Shown here: positions 58,889-64,000 of the stretch, in pieces | Layout: every line of letters begins with the position of its first letter | How positions within the stretch are numbered: position 1 is the stretch's first letter | From: CAYQQU01 sp964419545 | GTDB lineage: Bacteria > Bacteroidota > Bacteroidia > Chitinophagales > Saprospiraceae | NCBI GenBank assembly: GCA_964419545.1 | Contig: CAYQQU010000020.1 | Coordinates: forward strand, 1-64,000 | Length of the DNA: 64,000 nt | Direction: 5' to 3' | The notes under the pieces: generated by a model | Database searches by the model: none | What the model was told of the DNA's origin: nothing | The model's input: only the letters and a program-made list of their open reading frames with translations | Translations under genes and position numbers: made by a program

Positions 58889-60412
58889 ATGCAAAGAATC
58901 CTCCTACTTGCTTATTTCCTTATTTGTTTATTATCGGCTCAAGGCCAACCCTTTTTCGAGCGTATGTATATTGTTGCTCCCGATGGAAACGACAATGGCC
59001 TTGGCATTTTTTATACCCAAGACGACTATTGGCTTTTTAGCAGTTCCTTATGTGAGAATAACCAATTCCCTTGCGAGGGTATCGTGAATACGGATGAATT
59101 AGGGGAGATTAACTGGAGGCAAATTTACCAATGGGATCCGCCCATCAACTTTCAGTTTAAAGATATAGAAAAAACACCGTCCGGTAATTTTCTAGTGTGT
59201 GGGGTATCAGAAACCGAAGTTCTCTTCGACCTGAGGCCGTTTATCACCAAAATGACACCTACGGGGGATACGCTTTGGCATAAGAACCTGGAAGAGGGTT
59301 TACTCAAAGACAGCGCCACCGAAATCGAGCCGGATGGTACAGACAACTATTGGTTATACACCGTCGGGGGCATCCTCGGCGAATACAGTGAAGTCATCCT
59401 GGTCAAGATTGATACATCCGGTAATATTATTTGGGAAACGGCGGTAGATGATCTTTATCAATTTGTGGTCAATACAGGCAACCTAGAAGCCCTACCCAAT
59501 AACGACTTGGTATTAAGCTACATCGTCCGTGCAGATATCAATGACTTTCAAGCCGTAGCGGCCTGTACTGATTCCATGGGCGTAGTGACTTGGATGAAAG
59601 ATTTTGATGTTACCCGGTTATCCGGCTGCGCCGCCGAAGTGCAGCCGCATCCAGCGGGCGGCTCTGTACTTGGTTGGTGTCGGGATACCAGTTCTTTTAA
59701 CGGAGCAGATAATAACCCGGTTGTTTACCGGCTGGATGAAACGGGGAATATCGTTTGGGAATATTACTTTTTTAAACAATTCATCCGCCAGATGACAGAC
59801 TTGGCCGTCTCTCCTTCTGGCGATATTTTCGTTTGTGGCGCCATCTATACCGACTACGCCTGGCTGGCTAAGCTCAACGCCGCAGGCGAATTACTCTGGG
59901 AGCGTCAGTTTCGCCTGCCGGAATACGAGTACTGGGGGCTGCGGTTCAACGAGATGGTCGCCACGCCCGACGGCGGGGTAGCCATGGTCGGCGCCCGTCC
60001 GGTTCCTTTTGATACGATCCAGGGCGTACCTATTCCCAAATACAATATGTGGCTGGTGAAGACGGACGCGGATGGTTGTCTGCAACCCGGCTGTCAGGAC
60101 AGCATCGTCTATCTGACCGCCACGCAAGAACCAGGCGGCCCGGCGGTAGCCCGGGCGGTCTTTTTCCGTGTGTCGCCTAATCCGACTACGGGTCCGGTGC
60201 AAATCGAGTTTTTCCAGCCGATATCGGCCGCTGCTTCGCGCTTGCGGTTGTTTGATCTGCGGGGCAAGGAGCTTGCCCAGCGGTCGTTGTCGCGGGGGGC
60301 TACGGAATCGGCCATCGATTTGTCCACGCACCCGCCGGGCGTCTACGTGCTGACGTTGGAGCTGGGGGGGCGCGTGGTGCAGACGGAGCAGGTGGTGCGT
60401 GGAGGAGGCTAA
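58889..60412 (+). CDS. T9SS-secreted protein with C-terminal sorting domain
   Basis: A 507-residue protein. The signal peptide is QRILLLAYFLICLLSAQGQ. The body has repeated propeller-like blades (for example DETGNIVWEYYFFKQFIRQMTDLAVSPSGDIFVCGAIY and LNAAGELLWERQF). The type A sorting domain (about 427-507) has FFRVSPNPTTGPVQIEF, RLRLFDLRGKELAQRSLSRG and PPGVYVLTLELGGRVVQTEQVV. The type IX system should move it to the surface or outside. The 5' two-thirds is clearly AT-richer, with different codon choice, than the 3' third, suggesting a mosaic origin with the sorting domain of host type. Confidence 0.9.
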   Translation: MQRILLLAYFLICLLSAQGQPFFERMYIVAPDGNDNGLGIFYTQDDYWLFSSSLCENNQFPCEGIVNTDELGEINWRQIYQWDPPINFQFKDIEKTPSGNFLVCGVSETEVLFDLRPFITKMTPTGDTLWHKNLEEGLLKDSATEIEPDGTDNYWLYTVGGILGEYSEVILVKIDTSGNIIWETAVDDLYQFVVNTGNLEALPNNDLVLSYIVRADINDFQAVAACTDSMGVVTWMKDFDVTRLSGCAAEVQPHPAGGSVLGWCRDTSSFNGADNNPVVYRLDETGNIVWEYYFFKQFIRQMTDLAVSPSGDIFVCGAIYTDYAWLAKLNAAGELLWERQFRLPEYEYWGLRFNEMVATPDGGVAMVGARPVPFDTIQGVPIPKYNMWLVKTDADGCLQPGCQDSIVYLTATQEPGGPAVARAVFFRVSPNPTTGPVQIEFFQPISAAASRLRLFDLRGKELAQRSLSRGATESAIDLSTHPPGVYVLTLELGGRVVQTEQVVRGGG

Positions 60413-60423
60413 GGCTGAGAACC

Positions 60424-60481
60424 CGAGGAGCCCTCAACCTCAACCTCAACCTCAACCTTAACCTCAACCTCAACCTCAACC
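60424..60481 (-). repeat. Inverted copy of the (AGGTTG)n / GGGCTCC element
   Basis: On the minus strand it reads about eight AGGTTG hexamers (one AGGTTA), then AGGGCTCCTCGGGTTC. It fills almost the whole gap between the converging T9SS cargo and TonB-receptor genes, so it may also serve as their shared 3' end. Confidence 0.8.
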
Positions 60482-62899
60482 TCACCATGTTATCCTTAAG
60501 GCAACAATCACATTCCTCCCCGGCGCCGCAATGCCCGACGAGTACGGACGGTAGCGCTTATCCAGCAGGTTCTCCACTCCAGCGGTTAGCGAAAGGCGGT
60601 CGCCGAGCCGGTAAGCCCCTTTGACGTTGAGCGTCCACCAGGCCGGCGCGTAGGGGTTGCCGTTTTCGTCGAGGGCGTAAATATCGGTTTTTTCGCGTTC
60701 CGAAGGAGCGAGGTCTGCAAATTCCAGTGCGCCGTTGTACTCGGCGTAGAGGTCGAGTTTGAGGCCGCGGCGCACGTAGGTCAGGTGGGTGCTGCCGAAA
60801 GGCGGGGCGGCGTGGCGCAGGGGGATGTTTTCGCCGGTCTCCTCGTCCTGTTCTTCGCCCCACTGGTAGTTGAAGAAGCTGCTCAGCCCGAGGCCGCCGC
60901 CGAGGTCGGTCTCTACGGAGGCCTGTACGCCCCAGACGCGGGCCTGGCTGACGTTCTGGAGGGCCAGCACGCGGCTGAGCGTCCCGTCGTAGACGATGCT
61001 GTCCTGGCCGTTAAACCGGAAAGGCCGTCGCGCCAGGGCGTCGTCGAGCACGGTGTAAAAGGCCGAGAGGTCGAATTTGGCCCAGCGGCCGGCTGTCACG
61101 GCAAAGCCGACTTCTCCGTTGTAGGCGTATTCCGAACGCAGGTTGGGATTGGGCACGATGACGGCGCCGGGTTCCGAGTCGAACAATTTCCCGATGTCGT
61201 CGATGTTGGGCGCCCGGAAGCCGGTGGAGAGGTTGGCGTAGGCGATCCAGCGTTCGTTGGGATGGTACACCAGCCCGAGGTTAGCGGTAATGGCGTCGTC
61301 GCTGATCTCCGCTTCGGTGAAGGGGAAGGGGAAGAAAGTGGTGTCGAAGGGCGCTTCCACCTGGAAGGCGTTGTAGCGCACGCCCGCGTTGAGGGTGAGG
61401 GCCTCGGTAGCGTAGTACCGCAGGCTGGCGTAGGCGGCGTACGACTGCCAGGTGGAGCCGTCGGGATAACGCGTGGAGGTAGGAGCGCGCTCTCCGGTCG
61501 TGATATTGGTGCTTACGGCGGCGGAGCCGATATCGTTGCGGATGGCCTCCAGGCCGTAGAACAAGCTGGTGCGTTCACCGAAGCGCTTGTCGAAGTCGAG
61601 ATTGAGCGACAAAGCGTCGACCTGCTCGGTGCGCTGCCGGAGATGCTCCTCGCCGAAGCGGCGGTCGTTGCGGCTTTCTTCGAAAAACTGATAAGCGGCG
61701 GTGAGGCGCGCCTGGTCGAACAGCGCGTTGGGCCGGCGGTAGGTGGCGGCGAAGTGGTGCATCCGCCACTTCTGAGGGCCGTAATACCATTCGGCGTTGC
61801 GCAGGGCGCCGTTCCGGGTTTCGATGAGGCGGTCGTAGCGCGGCAGGTCGGAGCTTTCGGAGTAGTGGAAGGCGTACGAGAGATCCCAGTCGTCGGCGGG
61901 CTGGAAGCGCACCTTTTGCATGAGGTTCAGCTGGTTGAAGCCGGTACTGCGCTGTAGCCGCGGGTCGTCGTTGCGCAGCACCGTATCCAGGTCGTCGATG
62001 CGCGTCTGAAAGACCGGCCGCAGGTAGTCGTCGGGCCCGTCGGCGCCCATGCGCAGGTCGTCGTAATCGGAGTAGGTGACGCTGGTGGTAAAGGCCCAGC
62101 GGCGCAGCCCGAGGTTGAAGTCGACGTGGCCGGTGCGTTCGTTACTGGCCGAGCTGTAGCGGGCCGAGGCGGCGCCGGTGAATTCGGGCTTGCCCGTCAC
62201 CGAAAGGTCGGGGCGCAGCGTGTGAAAATCCATCACCCCGCCGATGGCGTCGCTGCCGTAGATGACGGAGCTGGAGCCGAAGAGCACTTCGGTGTTCTCG
62301 ATGCTTTGGGCGTCGAGCGAGATGACGTTTTGCAGGTTGCCGCTGCGGAAGATGGCGGTGTTCATGCGCACGCCGTCAACCACCAGCAGTACGCGGTTGG
62401 TGGCGAAGCCGCGCAGCATGGGGCTGCCTCCGCCGAGCTGGCTTTTCTGGATGTAGACGTGGTTGGAGAGGCCCAGCAGGTCGGCGGCGGTTTGGGGGTT
62501 GCGGAAAGCGACCTCCTGGGAAGAGACCTGCTCGATGCGGGCGGGCACGTCGAGGTTGTCCTGTTCCCAGCGGTTGCCGGAGACGACGACCTCGCGCAGG
62601 GTGAGGCGGTCGGCTTCCAGCAGGACCTCAAAATACTGACCGGCCAGCTGATCGTACGATAGCACCTTTTCGGCGTAGCCGATGTGCCGGAAAGCGATGG
62701 AATCCTGGCCGGTAAAAGCTTCCAGGTTAGCCCGGCCTTTTTCGTTGGTGGTGGTGAAAACAGCGAAGTCGGCGGAGAATACGGCGACGCCGACAAGGGG
62801 CTCCCGGGTGTCGGCGTCCTGTACGGTGAGCACCTGAGCGGCAGCCGTATGTGGATACAGGGCGGCAAGGAGTGCGCCCCAGAGAATATATCTGAGCAT
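60482..62899 (-). CDS. TonB-dependent receptor (haem/cobalamin-type)
   Basis: An 805-residue outer-membrane receptor. The signal peptide ends TAAAQ. A carboxypeptidase-regulatory-like domain follows (VLTVQDADTREPLVGVAVFSADF). The TonB box region is LREVVVSGNRWEQ. The plug domain has GGGSPMLRGFATNRVLLVVDGVRMNTAIFRSGNLQNVISLD and VLFGSSSVIYGSDAIGGVMDFHT. The barrel ends ...VENLLDKRYRPYSSGIAAPGRNVIVALRITW. The plug resembles haem or cobalamin receptors more than SusC. The ATG at 62899 starts the signal peptide, while a longer in-frame ATG at 62965 does not. A small protein gene lies 93 nt upstream. Confidence 0.93.
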   Translation of the reverse strand: MLRYILWGALLAALYPHTAAAQVLTVQDADTREPLVGVAVFSADFAVFTTTNEKGRANLEAFTGQDSIAFRHIGYAEKVLSYDQLAGQYFEVLLEADRLTLREVVVSGNRWEQDNLDVPARIEQVSSQEVAFRNPQTAADLLGLSNHVYIQKSQLGGGSPMLRGFATNRVLLVVDGVRMNTAIFRSGNLQNVISLDAQSIENTEVLFGSSSVIYGSDAIGGVMDFHTLRPDLSVTGKPEFTGAASARYSSASNERTGHVDFNLGLRRWAFTTSVTYSDYDDLRMGADGPDDYLRPVFQTRIDDLDTVLRNDDPRLQRSTGFNQLNLMQKVRFQPADDWDLSYAFHYSESSDLPRYDRLIETRNGALRNAEWYYGPQKWRMHHFAATYRRPNALFDQARLTAAYQFFEESRNDRRFGEEHLRQRTEQVDALSLNLDFDKRFGERTSLFYGLEAIRNDIGSAAVSTNITTGERAPTSTRYPDGSTWQSYAAYASLRYYATEALTLNAGVRYNAFQVEAPFDTTFFPFPFTEAEISDDAITANLGLVYHPNERWIAYANLSTGFRAPNIDDIGKLFDSEPGAVIVPNPNLRSEYAYNGEVGFAVTAGRWAKFDLSAFYTVLDDALARRPFRFNGQDSIVYDGTLSRVLALQNVSQARVWGVQASVETDLGGGLGLSSFFNYQWGEEQDEETGENIPLRHAAPPFGSTHLTYVRRGLKLDLYAEYNGALEFADLAPSEREKTDIYALDENGNPYAPAWWTLNVKGAYRLGDRLSLTAGVENLLDKRYRPYSSGIAAPGRNVIVALRITW

Positions 62900-62992
62900 A
62901 GGGTTAATTGTTTTTGACGTTGCGCCAAACAGCAATTCAGCGGAGAAAGCCGATGGCTTTTCCAAATCGATCCAAAATAAAAAAACGGGCCT

Positions 62993-63532
62993 TCAGCTCC
63001 GGGGCGGCGGGTCGGGCGGCGCCCGGAACGACTGGCTGGTGGCGGAAAGCAGGTGGAAGGCGGCGCCCGAGCGGACTTCCCACAGCAGGGCCGGTGCGAT
63101 TGCTGGGACGGGCAGGTATTTCAGCTGACTGATCTCCTGGAACCATTGCAGCGCCTGCCCTTCCCGGCTGTGGCGCCAGGGGGCGTCCTGCCAGAGGCGG
63201 CGGTGCCGGGCGAGGAGTTGCGTTTCGGCATGGTCGGGTAGGGCGCGCAGGATCAGGGTGTCTTGGCGCTGCTCCCGGCTGATGAGGTCGTAGAGCCGGC
63301 CCCGGTAGCGCACCTCGTGCGCGTCGATCCAGCGGAGCCTCGCCTGTTCAGCGGGCGGCAACCGCAGCGTGGTGGTCATCGATGCGGGAAGCCGGCCGGC
63401 CAGGCGGTAGACGGCGGCGCGCCGGCACTGGTGCAACAGGTGCTGGAACAACAACGCATTACCCACCGACTGAAGGAGGATCAGCGGCAGCAAAAAGCAA
63501 GGCAGCCATTGTATCCGAAACCTGGTTTGCAC
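62993..63532 (-). CDS. Uncharacterised membrane-anchored protein
   Basis: A 179-residue protein with an N-terminal hydrophobic segment (IQWLPCFLLPLILLQSVGNALLF, about 8-30) and an otherwise soluble, basic region with HEVRYRGRLYDLISREQRQDTLILRALPDHAET. It ends in a proline-rich tail. It is encoded upstream of the TonB receptor on the same strand, a common place in Bacteroidota for a small accessory gene; a shared function in uptake is only a guess. No family recognised. Confidence 0.65.
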   Translation of the reverse strand: MQTRFRIQWLPCFLLPLILLQSVGNALLFQHLLHQCRRAAVYRLAGRLPASMTTTLRLPPAEQARLRWIDAHEVRYRGRLYDLISREQRQDTLILRALPDHAETQLLARHRRLWQDAPWRHSREGQALQWFQEISQLKYLPVPAIAPALLWEVRSGAAFHLLSATSQSFRAPPDPPPRS

Positions 63533-63653
63533 GGGCCGAAAATACGATTTCTGGTTGTAAAAAGCAGCCGCCCTGCGGCCTGCCGCCCCGCTCCGCTAGG
63601 TGCGCCTTGCAGAAAGGCTATAAAAAATTTACTTTCAGTTAATATTGTTATCC

Positions 63654-63661
63654 TACATTTG
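63654..63661 (+). promoter_or_regulatory. Promoter -7 box of the 37-aa gene
   Basis: TACATTTG, an exact TAnnTTTG, 21 nt before the ATG of the small membrane-protein gene at 63683. Confidence 0.55.
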
Positions 63662-63682
63662 AAGCAATAAAATTTCGGTACC

Positions 63683-63796
63683 ATGCATAGCGACTATATT
63701 CTGCTTACCATTCTAGTAGTGGGTACGCTGCTGATCAACAAAGAGTACCTGCTCTCCGAGTTCTCTTCTTCCAAGAACGAGCCGGGCGAAGAATGA
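63683..63796 (+). CDS. Small membrane protein (37 aa)
   Basis: The frame encodes MHSDYILLTILVVGTLLINK, EYLLSEFSSSKN and EPGEE, then TGA. It has one hydrophobic helix (about 5-18) and an acidic, serine-rich C-terminal tail. An exact -7 promoter box lies 21 nt upstream, giving a sensible leader, which supports it as a real gene despite its size. No homologous family is recognised; it could be a subunit of a membrane complex. Confidence 0.55.
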   Translation: MHSDYILLTILVVGTLLINKEYLLSEFSSSKNEPGEE

Positions 63797-63861
63797 GGAC
63801 GCTCCGTCGTCGCTATGAACAACGCTTGATCAATGGTGGTTAACCCGGGCTGGATGCTTCT

Positions 63862-64000
63862 TCACTTCTTTTTTTTTCTTCTCCACGGGGCATTTTTCTG
63901 CCAGTCGCCCGCCATGATACAGCCGTAGGGGATGATCTTGTCCGCTACTTCGCCCAGGCCGAACGCTTTCATCTGGGCTTGCACGCGCTCGGCGTCTTTG
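63862..64000 (-). CDS. 3' end of a gene truncated by the window edge
   Basis: The last 45 codons of a minus-strand gene whose start is beyond the right edge. The product contains DAERVQAQMKAFGLGEVADK, then IIPYGCIMAGDWQKNAPW, then a basic tail RRKKKK. The composition and codon use are those of a real protein. I do not recognise the family; IIPYGCIMAGDW may be useful in a search. Confidence 0.6.
   Translation of the reverse strand, partial: KDAERVQAQMKAFGLGEVADKIIPYGCIMAGDWQKNAPWRRKKKK

Noticed and set aside
1..64000. tRNA and rRNA genes
   Set aside because: No segment with a T-loop (GTTCRANNC) in a convincing cloverleaf context, and no rRNA-like stretch, was found by eye in the intergenic regions. 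A tRNAscan run would settle this.

Overview
The window looks like a chromosomal segment of a fairly high-GC Bacteroidota, probably a Saprospiria/Lewinella-type organism (the phylum is well supported, the family is a guess). The evidence is a SusC/SusD pair, a hybrid two-component regulator, type IX secretion (T9SS) C-terminal sorting domains, TonB-dependent receptors, LytTR/TPR-kinase signalling, and many promoter boxes matching the Bacteroidota -7 consensus TAnnTTTG. Shine-Dalgarno sites are mostly weak or absent.

Layout. 1-5.7 kb: the 3' part of a type III-A CRISPR-Cas operon (csm2-csm3-csm4-csm5; cas10 must lie left of the window), then an unusual EAD11-like adaptor protein, then a small six-repeat array with its leader. 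6-10 kb: a PagL-like lipid A deacylase and a translationally coupled comEC-comEA-like pair. 10.5-17.2 kb: an NrtR-type regulator with a candidate operator, a lipoprotein, and a MacAB-like efflux cluster (ATPase, two permeases, adaptor). 17.6-30 kb: a giant hybrid sensor, a di-haem peroxidase with a T9SS tag, an overlapping pair of a serine-less alpha/beta hydrolase and a PEP-utilising enzyme, lepA and a VWA protein. 30-34 kb: two tiny paralogous membrane-protein ORFs, an RRM protein, a universal stress protein and a BCCT transporter. 34-43 kb: SusD/SusC, a GluR0-like ligand-gated K+ channel and PBP1C. 43-47 kb: a signalling locus (LytTR regulator, GG-leader peptide, cytosolic TPR histidine kinase) followed by three promoter-hairpin-terminator cassettes. 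47-64 kb: a Kv-type channel, DoxX, an FAD oxidoreductase, two paralogous secreted proteins, kdsA, a beta-barrel protein, a metallophosphoesterase, two GNATs, a PLP decarboxylase, a T9SS cargo protein, a TonB receptor and small proteins.

Most interesting. (1) A previously unlisted 47-residue peptide gene (45686-45829, minus) with a double-glycine leader, its own TAnnTTTG promoter overlapped upstream by a palindrome, and its own terminator. It sits between a LytTR response regulator and a membrane-free TPR histidine kinase on the same strand. The layout recalls ComC/ComD/ComE, but with a cytosolic, RRNPP-like TPR receptor; this is a candidate peptide-signalling system. (2) An EAD11-plus-Rossmannoid protein between csm5 and the CRISPR array, a possible adaptor recruiting a downstream effector to type III immunity. 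(3) Three tandem minus-strand cassettes that would make hairpin RNAs of about 40 nt. (4) Several dispersed repeat families, including a MITE with perfect 18-bp inverted repeats and a 10-bp target duplication inserted into another repeat.
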